From the NCBI RefSeq assembly GCF_001667315.1, contig NZ_LZHT01000051.1, forward strand, positions 1-39,199: a DNA stretch of 39,199 nt, in the 5' to 3' direction. This document shows positions 21,777 through 32,698 of the stretch, in pieces. The position numbers and the translations under genes are program-made. The stretch's first letter is position 1. Every line of letters begins with the position of its first letter. The stretch comes from Mycobacterium sp. 852002-10029_SCH5224772. GTDB taxonomy: Bacteria; Actinomycetota; Actinomycetes; Mycobacteriales; Mycobacteriaceae. The notes beneath the pieces are model-generated. The model was not told the origin of the DNA. It ran no database searches and worked only from the letters and a program-made list of their open reading frames with translations.

Positions 21777-22550
21777 ATGAACCGACGATCGGACTATGTA
21801 TTCACTGAACTGCGCCATCACAGGGACGCCTGCGTGCCGGTGATACAACGGTATCTTGATTTTCTTGTCCAAGGCGACGGCCGTAAAGCTCATTGTCCGT
21901 TTACCGAGACGATGCTGGAAAAACGCCAGTTCTACTATGATACAAGCGATTTGCTCCTGAATGAGGAGGAATTTTTCCGAACTATAGCAGAGTTGCGTGA
22001 ATTTCACGCTAAACATTCTGACCGTTATTTGGTTGTCGGAGTGGCATATCAGAATGAGGAAAACTTCCTAGAAGAGGTCGCCACCCAAGGCGAAGTGTGG
22101 CGGCAGAAATTGAGACTTGAGCTCATAGCTGCCGGCCTCACGATTGCTTGGACCCATCCGAAAAATCCAATCGGCACCCATACGGATCGTGATAAACCTG
22201 CCGAACCCCTTTGGGTGAGCGACATACCGCTTCTCATGCTCAGAAATCTCGACAAGGGTGATGAGCCGTTCATGCTGAGTCCCGATTCCAAAAGAGCGTT
22301 CGCGCGAGGCATGCGATATCACGAAACAATACCTATCGCAATACATCCCGCTGCGGTAAGTCCGCAGCTGGAACCGCACTACAAGCTGGACGTCCTGGCG
22401 AATCTCATGAATCATGTTCGGCTTTCCTCCGTCCGATCGGTATCAGCCGATTTGGCCGGAAACCTTATGACGGTATTGAAAAATGGAAAAACCTGCGCGC
22501 ATGCGTGGAGCCCCGAACTCGCGATATCGGAGGTGGCGCAAGACACCTGA
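21777..22550 (+). CDS. Low-GC orphan protein beside the NRPS, possibly DUF6875-like
   Basis: A 257-residue soluble protein that I do not firmly recognise. Visible elements are HCPFTETMLEKRQFYY (about 40-55), the acidic DTSDLLLNEEEFF, THPKNPIGTH (about 140-149) and SDIPLLMLRNLDKGDEPFM (about 163-181). The CPF element and the PLLxxR...D.PF element recall the uncharacterised family DUF6875; that is a tentative match from memory. There is no signal peptide or membrane helix. The start is the ATG at 21777, five bases after a G6 run; a GTG at 21771 is also in frame. Base composition is near 50% GC with AT-ending codons, very unlike its neighbours, which suggests recent transfer. It is divergent from the NRPS and may be a tailoring or accessory protein. 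Confidence 0.75.
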   Translation: MNRRSDYVFTELRHHRDACVPVIQRYLDFLVQGDGRKAHCPFTETMLEKRQFYYDTSDLLLNEEEFFRTIAELREFHAKHSDRYLVVGVAYQNEENFLEEVATQGEVWRQKLRLELIAAGLTIAWTHPKNPIGTHTDRDKPAEPLWVSDIPLLMLRNLDKGDEPFMLSPDSKRAFARGMRYHETIPIAIHPAAVSPQLEPHYKLDVLANLMNHVRLSSVRSVSADLAGNLMTVLKNGKTCAHAWSPELAISEVAQDT

Positions 22551-22889
22551 CCTTCCGAGTGCCCGGACCTGTCGACGGGGGGGACGCGGAATGCATCCGA
22601 TGTTTGTTCTGGTGAACCTCCCGGTTTAATCCAGGCTGACATCCTGTTGCCAATCCCAGGGCCAGAGGGGGACTCAATTAGGCTGCGATGCAAGCGGAGT
22701 GAGAGCGCCTCACGCTTGACTGCTGAATTCACACGCATGGGCTTGCGCGCAACCGAATTTATCGTGTTCGCCCACGTGCCGAGACCGGTACATAGTTCCG
22801 CAAACAAGTATTAGACGCAAAGTCGAAATAAGGTGGTGCCACATGGTTTTCTATGCAGCGCATCGGCGTCGTGTCCTTAGCCGGGGGTC
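22551..22889. other. Intergenic stretch before the hydroxylase gene
   Basis: About 340 bases with no convincing gene on either strand. The last 100 bases are AT-richer (around 22745-22840) and probably contain the promoter for the hydroxylase gene, but I see no clear consensus. Composition falls between that of the low-GC gene and the high-GC chromosome. Confidence 0.4.
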
Positions 22890-23882
22890 GTGGTGACCAC
22901 AGTAGAAACGCTTGCCGCCACCGAGCAAAGGCCAAAGGACGCCGGCGAGGTTGCCGCAATCCCGCGAGGCTTCCCAGCTCCCAGGTTCGCGCGGCCGACC
23001 ATTGCGGTGCCGACCGTACTGGTCTGGCTTGGATCGTTCGTTGCGTGGTGCGCGGCGACGACAGCGGTTCTATGCGGGGTGAGTCATTGGTGGCTGGTGG
23101 TCACCATCATCGTTCAGAGTCTTCTGACGGTTTCTATGTTCATCGTGTCGCACGAATCGATTCACCGCACCGTCGGCCGGCAAAACTGGATCAACGAGGT
23201 CTTTGGCCGCGTGTCGATGCCCTTCGTCTCGTTGTTCGGAACATTTCCAATGCTCGCCTATACGCATCTCTCGCACCACCGCAACACCAACGAAAATATC
23301 CACGACGATCCGGACGCGTGGAGTATCGCCGGCCCGCGTTGGCAGCTTCCGTTGCGGTGGTTGACAATCGATGCTTGGTATTGCCGCTTTTATCTAGCAC
23401 GCCTAGGCGGGCGCCCGCGCAAAGAAGCCGTGGGATTTGCTGTGTACCTCACTCTGGCCCTTGCCTTCGTAACCACCATCCTGATTCTCGGTTATTGGCG
23501 AGAGCTGGTGCTCGTCTATTTCATCCCCCAGCGGATCGGCGTGGGCATCCTCGCGTGGTGGTTTGACTGGCTGCCTCACCACGGCCTTGTCACGGTAAAG
23601 ACGGACCGATTCCGGGTCGCCCGGGTTCGGGTTGGCTGGGAGCGCATTCTGTGTCCGTTGTTGATGTATCAGAACTATCACTTAGTCCATCACATCCATG
23701 CGGCGATTCCGTTTTACCTATACGTGAAGGCATGGAGGGCTGCAGAATCCGACTATCTGGACCGAAACGTGCCGATCAGCACCGCGTGGGGGCAGGAAAT
23801 GACGCCTTCGGAGTACCGCAGCTGGCGGGACGTCAGGCGCCGAGCGGATCGCGGTGATCGCATCGCGGAGATCGGTGGGTAG
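22890..23882 (+). CDS. Membrane di-iron desaturase/hydroxylase, CrtR-like
   Basis: A 330-residue membrane-bound di-iron enzyme. The three histidine boxes are HESIH (88-92), HLSHH (126-130) and HLVHH (264-268), with an extra pair DWLPHHG (227-232). Membrane helices lie near 40-62, 66-86 and 183-222. The end of the protein (MYQNYHLVHHIHAAIPFYLY) is closer to the CrtR beta-carotene-hydroxylase type than to acyl-CoA delta-9 desaturases. It probably hydroxylates or desaturates a lipid or acyl substrate; the substrate is unknown. An in-frame stop at 22878-22880 limits the start to GTG 22890 or GTG 22893, and the second is better spaced from GGGGG. It is on the same strand as the orphan gene and could modify the acyl chain of an NRPS lipopeptide (inference). 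Confidence 0.85.
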   Translation: MVTTVETLAATEQRPKDAGEVAAIPRGFPAPRFARPTIAVPTVLVWLGSFVAWCAATTAVLCGVSHWWLVVTIIVQSLLTVSMFIVSHESIHRTVGRQNWINEVFGRVSMPFVSLFGTFPMLAYTHLSHHRNTNENIHDDPDAWSIAGPRWQLPLRWLTIDAWYCRFYLARLGGRPRKEAVGFAVYLTLALAFVTTILILGYWRELVLVYFIPQRIGVGILAWWFDWLPHHGLVTVKTDRFRVARVRVGWERILCPLLMYQNYHLVHHIHAAIPFYLYVKAWRAAESDYLDRNVPISTAWGQEMTPSEYRSWRDVRRRADRGDRIAEIGG

Positions 23883-23899
23883 CGCCGAATGCTGGCGCA

Positions 23900-24880
23900 T
23901 CAGCCCGGCGACGCCGGCGCGGTGATGGCGGTCAGACGCCACTGCTCCAGCCAGGGCCGCACCAACTCGGCGACGGAGAATTTGGCGCGGGCCGCGCACC
24001 CGGCTTTGGGGGTGTAAGGGTCACCGCCGCGGATGAGGATGCCGACGGCGCTGACGGTGCCGCCGCGCTCGTAGCGGTACACCGGGCCGCCCGAATCGCC
24101 GCATTGACCGCTCGCCAGGAACACGACCTTGCTGCCGGTGATCTCGACGATCTGCCCGCAGGCGTCCGCGCCGGAGCCCATGCCGAACTTGCACAACTGT
24201 TGGCCGACTTGCAAATTCGTGGCGATGCCGGCAACCGGCAACGACGCGGCGATCGCCGAGGACTGCGGAACGTTGTCGCCGTCCAGCGTGATCAGGCCGA
24301 TGTCGTGCTGTTCGTCGTGTACCCCCTCGCTGATCGTCTGGGTGAAGGTGCCCAGCGTCGTGTAGGGAAGCACCCCGCCCAGGTTCATCGTCACCCTGCT
24401 CGGCCCGCCGGGACGATTGCAATGACCGGCGGTGAAAACCCCGGTCTGGCCGCCACTGGTGTGCACCAAGAACCCTGCGGTGCAACCCATTCCACCGGAG
24501 CCGTCGGCGTAGTCGACGTAGATCCCGGCGCCGGGGCCAATGGCGGTGGCCGCGGGCAGATCGATCGGCGCCAGGGACGGCGGCGGTGGCGGGGGAGGCT
24601 GCTGTGCCGAGGTGGCGGCCCTGGGAAACAGGCAGATGGCCGCCACCAGGGCGGCGGTGCTGCACACCGCCGCGACGGTGAGCAATGCGGTGTGCAGTTT
24701 GGCGCGCTGCGGCAATAGGTCGGCGAACGCACGTGTCTTCGGCCTGCGACGCCGCTGGCTGCGGCTGGGCAGGAAGCCCAACACGGCGAGCACCGCCAAC
24801 ACGAGGGCGCTGAGCGGGAGCGCGACGGTACGAGCCGGCGAGTACGTCGACCCCCAGCTGGCGAACTCCAGCGCGTACAC
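23900..24880 (-). CDS. Membrane-anchored trypsin-like serine protease
   Basis: A 326-residue protein with two hydrophobic segments (about 18-37 and 64-84) separated by a basic stretch (SQRRRRPKTR). A proline-rich linker follows, then an S1-type protease domain. The triad is visible as His153 (TAGHC), Asp193 (HDIGLI) and Ser263 (GDSGGP). Several cysteines could form the usual disulfides. The protease domain is predicted to be outside the membrane. The GTG at 24880 is the most upstream start; GGGGG is unusually close to it, so the start is uncertain. It is convergent with the hydroxylase gene, 17 bases apart. The substrate is unknown; it may belong to the flanking chromosome rather than the NRPS block. 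Confidence 0.85.
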   Translation of the reverse strand: MYALEFASWGSTYSPARTVALPLSALVLAVLAVLGFLPSRSQRRRRPKTRAFADLLPQRAKLHTALLTVAAVCSTAALVAAICLFPRAATSAQQPPPPPPPSLAPIDLPAATAIGPGAGIYVDYADGSGGMGCTAGFLVHTSGGQTGVFTAGHCNRPGGPSRVTMNLGGVLPYTTLGTFTQTISEGVHDEQHDIGLITLDGDNVPQSSAIAASLPVAGIATNLQVGQQLCKFGMGSGADACGQIVEITGSKVVFLASGQCGDSGGPVYRYERGGTVSAVGILIRGGDPYTPKAGCAARAKFSVAELVRPWLEQWRLTAITAPASPG

Positions 24881-24937
24881 GCCCCCATTAGATCGATCTT
24901 TGCCGCATCGCGCGGCGGTCTCGACAGAGTTGGTCGA

Positions 24938-25705
24938 TCAGCTGATGGTGGCCGGCTCGGGGGAGCGTTCGTCGTCGACGGGATGGTGCGCGCGGCGGTG
25001 GTGCCGGCGGAAGTGGCGGACCTCGATGATCAAGCCCGCCAGGCCCAGCGCGCTGGTCACGGCCGACACCAGGTACAGCAGCGAGCTGGGGTGACCGGCC
25101 AGCGCGTCGCCGAGCACGACGACGGCGGTGGTGCCGGGCAGCAATCCGGCCAGCGTCGCCAAGGCATACGGCAGCACCCGCACGCTCGACGCACCGGCGG
25201 CATAGTTGAGGGCCGAGAACGGCACCGCGGGAATCAATCGCAGCGAGACGATGGCCAGCCAGCCCCGCCGCCGCAGCCGCTCCTCGACGGTGTCGATCGA
25301 TCGGTGGCGCACCAGGCGGTTCAACCGCCACCCGGCCGCGCGCACCAGCAGCATGGCGATCATCGCGCTCGTCGTGCTGGCGACCACCGCGATGGCGACA
25401 CCCAGGAGCGGGCCGAAGAGCAGCCCTGCCGCCAGCGTGAACACGGTCCGCGGAATGGGCACCACCGTCACCACGATGTGTGCGACCAAGAACGCGAGCG
25501 GAAACCACGGTCCCAGAGACTGCGCCCAGTCGCGCATCTGCACCGGCGAGGGCAGCGGCAGCAACAACGCCACCACCAGCAGCGCTGTGATGCCCACCAC
25601 TGTCCACACGATCCGCGACCGAGAGACGCTGCGCGCCGCCGCGCGAATGGCGCAGCCGAGATCGCGAAGCGTCGCGGTGATTTTGCTGGTGGCGGAAGCC
25701 GTCAC
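24938..25705 (-). CDS. TVP38/TMEM64 (VTT/DedA-like) membrane protein (Rv1491c orthologue)
   Basis: A 255-residue polytopic membrane protein of the VTT (SNARE-associated/DedA) superfamily. The core motif RLIPAVPFSALNYAAG (156-171) and the reentrant-loop segment AAGLLFGPLLG (92-102) are present. Five to six helices are predicted; the C-terminus is His/Arg-rich and soluble. Relatives act in phospholipid handling or membrane homeostasis; the exact role here is unknown. The GTG at 25705 is divergent from mutA by 180 bases. It marks the return to the gene order known from M. tuberculosis. Confidence 0.9.
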   Translation of the reverse strand: MTASATSKITATLRDLGCAIRAAARSVSRSRIVWTVVGITALLVVALLLPLPSPVQMRDWAQSLGPWFPLAFLVAHIVVTVVPIPRTVFTLAAGLLFGPLLGVAIAVVASTTSAMIAMLLVRAAGWRLNRLVRHRSIDTVEERLRRRGWLAIVSLRLIPAVPFSALNYAAGASSVRVLPYALATLAGLLPGTTAVVVLGDALAGHPSSLLYLVSAVTSALGLAGLIIEVRHFRRHHRRAHHPVDDERSPEPATIS

Positions 25706-25819
25706 GGCATATAAGGGTACGGGGCCCGGATGAATTGGGCGTTTCCCCCGGCTGGCGTTTCTTCCCGAGCCGCGCCCGCTCGCCGCACCTGGCGGTTTTT
25801 AGCGGAGAGCTCCCATCAA

Positions 25820-25836
25820 TTAGCCTCAATAGCTAA
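25820..25836. promoter_or_regulatory. Inverted repeat upstream of mutA
   Basis: TTAGC and GCTAA are perfect five-base arms around a seven-base spacer, in the AT-richest part of the 180-base divergent region between the TVP38-family gene and mutA. It lies 49 bases upstream of the mutA start, a plausible operator position. No known regulator consensus is recognised, and short arms like this can occur by chance. Confidence 0.35.
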
Positions 25837-25885
25837 GTGGTATCCCCAAAGCTGTAGCCCAAATGCTGGGAAAAGGGAGCAATCG

Positions 25886-27772
25886 GTGTCCATTGATGTA
25901 CCCGAGCTCGCCGGCCTAGAACAGGTTCGCGGGCGTTGGCGCAGTGCGGTCGCCGGAGTGCTGGCCAAAAGCACCCGGAAGGACCCCGAGCAGTTGGGGG
26001 ACGCGCCGGAGCGGCTGCTGGAAACCCCGACGTATGACGGGATTGCGATCCGCGCGCTCTACACCGCCCTCGACGAGCTGCCCGAGCCGCCGCTACCGGG
26101 CGAGTGGCCCTACGTGCGGGGCGGCGACGCGCTGCGCGACGTCAAGACCGGCTGGCGGGTTGCCGAGGCATTCCCGGCCACCCCGGTGCCCGGCGTCGCG
26201 GCATCCGACGTCAACTCCGCGGTGCTCGACGCGCTCGGCAACGGAGCCAGCGCCCTGGTCCTGCGGATTGGCGAGTCGGGTGTGGCGCCCGACCAGTTGG
26301 CGGAGACGCTGCACGGTGTCTACCTGAGCATGGCGCCGCTGATCATCGAATCCGGCGCCGACTACGCGGCGGCCAGTGACGTCGTGTTGGCGCTGGCCGA
26401 CGAGGTGGAACCCGACCAGCGCGCCACCCTGTCGATCGACCTGGGCGGCGACCCGCTGACCGCTGCGCTCAGCGAGCGGCCCGCCCCGAAGATCGAGGAC
26501 GTGGTCGCGGTCGCCACGCGGGCCGCCGAGCACACCGGCGTGCGCGCGATCACCGTCGACGGGCCCGCCTTGCACAATCTCGGCGCCAACGCGACGTGGG
26601 AACTGGGCGCCGGCGTCGCGGCGGCGGTGAGTTACCTGCGGGTGCTCACCGAGGCGGGGATGCCGATCGGAAAGGCGTTGCGGCAGATCAGCTTCCGGTT
26701 TGCCGCCGACGACGACCAATTCATGACGATCGCGAAGTTCCGCGCCGCGCGCAACTTGTGGGCGCGGGTCGCCGAGGTGGTCGGCGAGCCCGATTCCGGT
26801 GCGGCCGTCATCCACGCCGAGACCTCGCTGCCGATGATGACCCAGCGCGATCCGTGGGTGAACATGCTGCGCTGCACGCTGGCCGCCTTCGGCGCCGGCG
26901 TCGGCGGCGCCGACTCGCTGCTGGTGTTCCCGTTCGACGTGGCGATCGACGGCGGATTCCCGGACGTAGCAACAAGTTTCGCGCGACGCATCGCGCGAAA
27001 CACCCAGCTGCTGCTGCTCGAAGAGTCACACGTGGGCCGCGTGCTGGACCCGGCCGGCGGATCGTGGTTCGTGGAGGACCTCACCGCCCGGCTGGCCGAG
27101 CAGGCCTGGCAGCATTTCCAGGCCATTGAAGCGCGGGCGGCGCACGGCGGATTCACCGAGGCGGTCGACTTCATCGCCGGCCAGATCGCCGAGGTCGCGG
27201 CCCGGCGCAGCGACGACATCGCGCACCGCCGCACCGCGATCACCGGCGTCAACGAATTCCCGAACCTCACCGAACCGCCACTACCGCAAAGCGACTCGTC
27301 GTATTCGCCGCTGGCCGCCGGAAAGCTGGTGCGCTACGCCGCGGACTTCGAAACCCTGCGCGATCGCTCCGACGCCTTCGTCGCCCGCACCGGCTCGCGC
27401 CCCCAGGCGCTGTTGCTGCCCCTGGGGCCGCTGGCGGAGAACAACATTCGCGCGACGTTCGCCTCCAACCTGTTGGCATCCGGGGGCATCGAGGCGGTCA
27501 ACCCGGGAACCGTCGATGCCGCCGGTGTCGCGGCGGCGGTGGCCGAAGCGGGGACGCCGGCGGTGGCGGTCATCTGCGGCACCGACAAGCGCTACCAGGA
27601 CGAGGCGTCCGGCATCGTGCACGCGGCCCACAGCGCGGGCGTCTCCAGGGTTTATCTCGCCGGACCCGAGAAAGCCGTGGCCGGCGCCGAGCATCAACCG
27701 GACCAATTCCTGACCGCGAAAATCAATGCGGTCGAAGCACTGTCGGATCTGCTCACAAGGCTGGGGGCGTAA
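25886..27772 (+). CDS. mutA: Methylmalonyl-CoA mutase small subunit
   Basis: A 628-residue small (beta) subunit of the heterodimeric B12-dependent methylmalonyl-CoA mutase. It has the mutase barrel ([34 protein letters not shown]) and a C-terminal Rossmann-like domain. That domain lacks the DxHxxG cobalamin motif, as expected for the non-catalytic subunit. The complex interconverts methylmalonyl-CoA and succinyl-CoA and links propionate and cholesterol catabolism with methyl-branched lipid synthesis. The GTG at 25886 after AAAAGGGA matches the orthologue N-terminus (SIDVPE); the longer open frame upstream is not conserved. mutB starts five bases after its stop. Confidence 0.96.
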   Translation: MSIDVPELAGLEQVRGRWRSAVAGVLAKSTRKDPEQLGDAPERLLETPTYDGIAIRALYTALDELPEPPLPGEWPYVRGGDALRDVKTGWRVAEAFPATPVPGVAASDVNSAVLDALGNGASALVLRIGESGVAPDQLAETLHGVYLSMAPLIIESGADYAAASDVVLALADEVEPDQRATLSIDLGGDPLTAALSERPAPKIEDVVAVATRAAEHTGVRAITVDGPALHNLGANATWELGAGVAAAVSYLRVLTEAGMPIGKALRQISFRFAADDDQFMTIAKFRAARNLWARVAEVVGEPDSGAAVIHAETSLPMMTQRDPWVNMLRCTLAAFGAGVGGADSLLVFPFDVAIDGGFPDVATSFARRIARNTQLLLLEESHVGRVLDPAGGSWFVEDLTARLAEQAWQHFQAIEARAAHGGFTEAVDFIAGQIAEVAARRSDDIAHRRTAITGVNEFPNLTEPPLPQSDSSYSPLAAGKLVRYAADFETLRDRSDAFVARTGSRPQALLLPLGPLAENNIRATFASNLLASGGIEAVNPGTVDAAGVAAAVAEAGTPAVAVICGTDKRYQDEASGIVHAAHSAGVSRVYLAGPEKAVAGAEHQPDQFLTAKINAVEALSDLLTRLGA

Positions 27773-27777
27773 GTACG

Positions 27778-30027
<2,250 letters not shown>

Positions 30028-30037
30028 TGATCGCGGC

Positions 30038-30092
30038 GAGACTGCAACGACCGACAGTGCTACTCGGGAAATGCGTCGCCAGTTGCAGTCTC
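30038..30092. repeat. Palindrome between mutB and meaB
   Basis: GAGACTGCAAC (30038-30048) and GTTGCAGTCTC (30082-30092) are perfect eleven-base arms with a 33-base spacer that shows only weak internal pairing. It fills most of the short gap between the two genes. In M. tuberculosis, as I recall, the mazEF4 toxin-antitoxin pair (Rv1494-Rv1495) occupies this junction. It could form a hairpin in the mutB-meaB transcript, but there is no T-tract to suggest a terminator. Confidence 0.7.
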
Positions 30093-30103
30093 ACGGTGCG
30101 GAA

Positions 30104-31075
30104 ATGAACCCAGAACAGCTGGCCAAGGCGGTGCGCGACGGTGACCGCGCGGCGCTGCCGCGCGCCATCACCCTGCTGGAGTCCACCCGCGCCGACCATC
30201 GCGAGACGGCGCAGCAACTGCTGCTGGAGCTGACGCCGGACACGGGTAACGCGTATCGCGTTGGCATCACCGGGATCCCCGGGGTGGGCAAGTCCACCAC
30301 CATCGAGGCCCTCGGCATGCATCTGATCGAGCTGGGCCATCGCGTGGCGGTGTTGGCCGTCGACCCGTCGTCGACGCGCACCGGCGGCTCGATCCTCGGC
30401 GACAAAACCCGGATGGCGCGCCTGGCGATGCACCCGGATGCATACATTCGGCCCTCGCCCACCTCGGGCACCCTGGGTGGGGTGGCCAAGGCCACCCGCG
30501 AAACGTCGGTGCTGCTGGAGGCCGCCGGTTTCGACGTGATCCTGATCGAGACCGTCGGCGTCGGTCAGTCCGAGGTGACCGTGGCCAACATGGTCGACAC
30601 CTTCGTGTTGCTGACCCTGGCGCGCGGCGGCGACCAGCTGCAGGGCATCAAGAAGGGCGTGCTGGAGCTGGCCGATGTCGTCGTGGTGAACAAGGCCGAC
30701 GGGAAGCACCTCGGCGAGGCCCGGTCGGCCGCGCGCGAGCTGTCCGGGGTCATCAGGTTGATCTATCCGCGCGAAACCCTCTGGCGACCGCCGGTTCTCA
30801 CGATGAGCGCGGCCGAGGGGACCGGCCTGCGCGAACTGTGGGAGGCCGTGGAACGTCATCGCGAGGTGCTCAGCGAGGCGGGGGAGTTCGAGGCGCGCCG
30901 CCGCGGACAGCTGGTCGACTGGACGTGGCAAATGGTGCGCGACGCGGTTTTGGACCGGCTGGCGTCCAACCCGGCGGTGCGCAAAATCCGGGCCGACGTG
31001 GAGCGAAAGGTCAAGGCGGGGGAGCTAACTCCCGCTTTGGCGGCCCAGCAAATATTGACGGCCGCGTCGGGCTAA
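30104..31075 (+). CDS. meaB: MeaB/ArgK-family G-protein chaperone of methylmalonyl-CoA mutase
   Basis: A 323-residue P-loop GTPase (Rv1496 orthologue). Walker A is GIPGVGKST (57-65), the base-specificity motif is NKADG, and SPTSGTLGG and ETVGVGQSE are the typical switch-region motifs. It guards mutase activity by gating cofactor loading and removal of damaged cobalamin. The ATG at 30104 is preferred, because the earlier ATG at 30071 lies inside the palindrome and adds eleven non-conserved residues. It sits downstream of mutB, as in other mycobacteria but without intervening mazEF genes. Confidence 0.94.
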   Translation: MNPEQLAKAVRDGDRAALPRAITLLESTRADHRETAQQLLLELTPDTGNAYRVGITGIPGVGKSTTIEALGMHLIELGHRVAVLAVDPSSTRTGGSILGDKTRMARLAMHPDAYIRPSPTSGTLGGVAKATRETSVLLEAAGFDVILIETVGVGQSEVTVANMVDTFVLLTLARGGDQLQGIKKGVLELADVVVVNKADGKHLGEARSAARELSGVIRLIYPRETLWRPPVLTMSAAEGTGLRELWEAVERHREVLSEAGEFEARRRGQLVDWTWQMVRDAVLDRLASNPAVRKIRADVERKVKAGELTPALAAQQILTAASG

Positions 31076-31138
31076 CGGATCGGTAAATACTGAGGATTTC
31101 GCTCCTACCGGGCGTGTAATCCAAGTAAATTCAAAAGT

Positions 31139-32425
31139 GTGACGGTGGATAGCCGAGTCAATCGCCGCGCGGTCCGTGTCCACGATGACCTTGACGCAGG
31201 TCACCGTGTGTCCGGCGCGGCGGACTCACACTTCGGGTGCGTCGTTCGCAGCTTTTCCAGTATGTTTCCCGCCCGCCGGTTCGGTGGCGGGGCGTTGGCC
31301 GTGTATGTCGATGGCCAGCCCGTCGTGGACGTCTGGACGGGCTTTGCCGACCGGGGCGGTGAGCGGCCGTGGTCGGAGAACACCGCTCCGATGGTGTTCT
31401 CCGCGACCAAGGGGATGGCCGCCACAGTCATCCACCGACTCGCTGACCGGGGGCTGATCGACTACGAAGCTCCGGTGGCCGAGTACTGGCCGGAGTTCGC
31501 GGCCAACGGCAAGGCCGACATGACGGTGCGCCAGGTGATGCGGCACCAGGCCGGCCTCTCGGGCCTGCGCGGCGCCAGCAAGGAAGACCTGCTCGATCAC
31601 CTTGCGATGGAGGAGCGGCTGGCCGCCGCGGCTCCCGGGCGGCTGTTGGGCAAATCGGCGTACCACGCGCTGACCTTCGGCTGGCTAATGTCGGGTCTCG
31701 GCCGCGCCGTGACCGGCAAGGGCATGCGCACGCTGATCCGCGAAGAGCTCGCCGAACCGCTGGGTGTCGACGGCCTGTACCTGGGCCGGCCGCCGACCGG
31801 CTCGCCGACGCGGGTCGCCGAGATCGTCGCGCCGCAGAACCTGCTGGGCAGTTCGCTCGTCAACTACGTCTCCCGCAAGGTCGCCAACGAGCTCTCCGGT
31901 GGATTCCGGTCGATTTACTTCCCGGGGATGGTCGCCGCGGTTCAGGGCGACACCCCGCTGCTGGATGCCGAGATGCCGGCGGCCAACGGGGTGGCGACGG
32001 CGCGTGGCCTGGCGCGGATGTACGGCGCCATCGCCAACGGCGGCGAGGTCGACGGCATCCGATTCCTCTCCCGCGAGCTGGTGGCGGGCCTGACGGGTCA
32101 GCGTAGCCTGCGGCCGGACCGAAACATCTACGTGCCGTTGGCTTTTCACTTGGGTTATCACAGTCTGCCGATCGGCGGCGTGATGCCGGGGTTCGGTCAC
32201 GTGGGGATGGGCGGTTCGGTCGGGTGGGCCGACCCCGCCTCGGGGGTGGCGTTCTCGCTGGTGCACAACCGGTTGCTGACGCCGCTGGTGATGACCGACC
32301 ATGCGGCCTTCGTGGGGATTTATGCGCTGATCCGCAGGGCCGCGGAAAAGGCACGCAAGCGCGGCTTCCGCCCAGTCACCGAGTTCGGGGCACCGTTCCG
32401 CGAACCGGGCGCCGTCGCCGGCTGA
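31139..32425 (+). CDS. lipL: Esterase/beta-lactamase-fold hydrolase LipL
   Basis: A 428-residue family VIII carboxylesterase with the serine beta-lactamase fold (Rv1497 orthologue, same length within a residue). The catalytic SxxK is SATK (88-91), and the tyrosine partner is probably Tyr175 in KSAYHALTFG. A GGSVG element occurs near the end. M. tuberculosis LipL has been reported as an esterase with additional beta-lactamase-like activity. The GTG at 31139 is taken as the start; a GTG two codons later is also possible. It is the last gene of the conserved block before the glycolipid-type locus. Confidence 0.92.
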   Translation: MTVDSRVNRRAVRVHDDLDAGHRVSGAADSHFGCVVRSFSSMFPARRFGGGALAVYVDGQPVVDVWTGFADRGGERPWSENTAPMVFSATKGMAATVIHRLADRGLIDYEAPVAEYWPEFAANGKADMTVRQVMRHQAGLSGLRGASKEDLLDHLAMEERLAAAAPGRLLGKSAYHALTFGWLMSGLGRAVTGKGMRTLIREELAEPLGVDGLYLGRPPTGSPTRVAEIVAPQNLLGSSLVNYVSRKVANELSGGFRSIYFPGMVAAVQGDTPLLDAEMPAANGVATARGLARMYGAIANGGEVDGIRFLSRELVAGLTGQRSLRPDRNIYVPLAFHLGYHSLPIGGVMPGFGHVGMGGSVGWADPASGVAFSLVHNRLLTPLVMTDHAAFVGIYALIRRAAEKARKRGFRPVTEFGAPFREPGAVAG

Positions 32426-32453
32426 TGCCCCCGAAGGCTTCGCCCTTTGCACG

Positions 32454-32472
32454 GACGGCACGAAGGGCCGTC
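32454..32472 (+). terminator. Weak hairpin after lipL
   Basis: GACGGC and GCCGTC are perfect six-base arms around a seven-base loop, 29 bases after the lipL stop. There is no T-tract. It separates lipL from the acyltransferase gene and may act as a weak terminator. The rest of the 273-base gap up to 32698 shows no other gene I can support. Confidence 0.35.
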
Positions 32473-32698
32473 AAATGACCAGGTTAAGCCGGCCGGCCGA
32501 TCCGACGACGGCGTTTAACCCGCCCCTGGGCGGTCATATGCAGGCGTTGTAATCTGTGCGGATGTTTGCTCAGGACATTTCCTGCGGATTCCCGCGGCGT
32601 TGCCCGACAGGGGGGCCGGTAATCCGGGATTCGCGGGTGTGGGCGATGACTGGGCTGCGATACAGGTGCCCTGGCGCCGGGCAACGGAAATCGCTCAG

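Noticed and set aside
22853..23566. Plus-strand frame with an ATG start overlapping the hydroxylase
   Set aside because: It lacks the histidine boxes and any family pattern; the frame starting at 22890 encodes the complete di-iron enzyme.
24888..25829. Alternative reverse-strand frame covering the TVP38-family gene
   Set aside because: The 24938-25705 frame has the membrane helices and family motif; the alternative is rich in Arg and His with no pattern.
25730..25885. N-terminal extension of mutA (52 codons)
   Set aside because: The extension is not like any mutase N-terminus, and the GTG at 25886 has a good ribosome-binding site and the conserved SIDVPE start.
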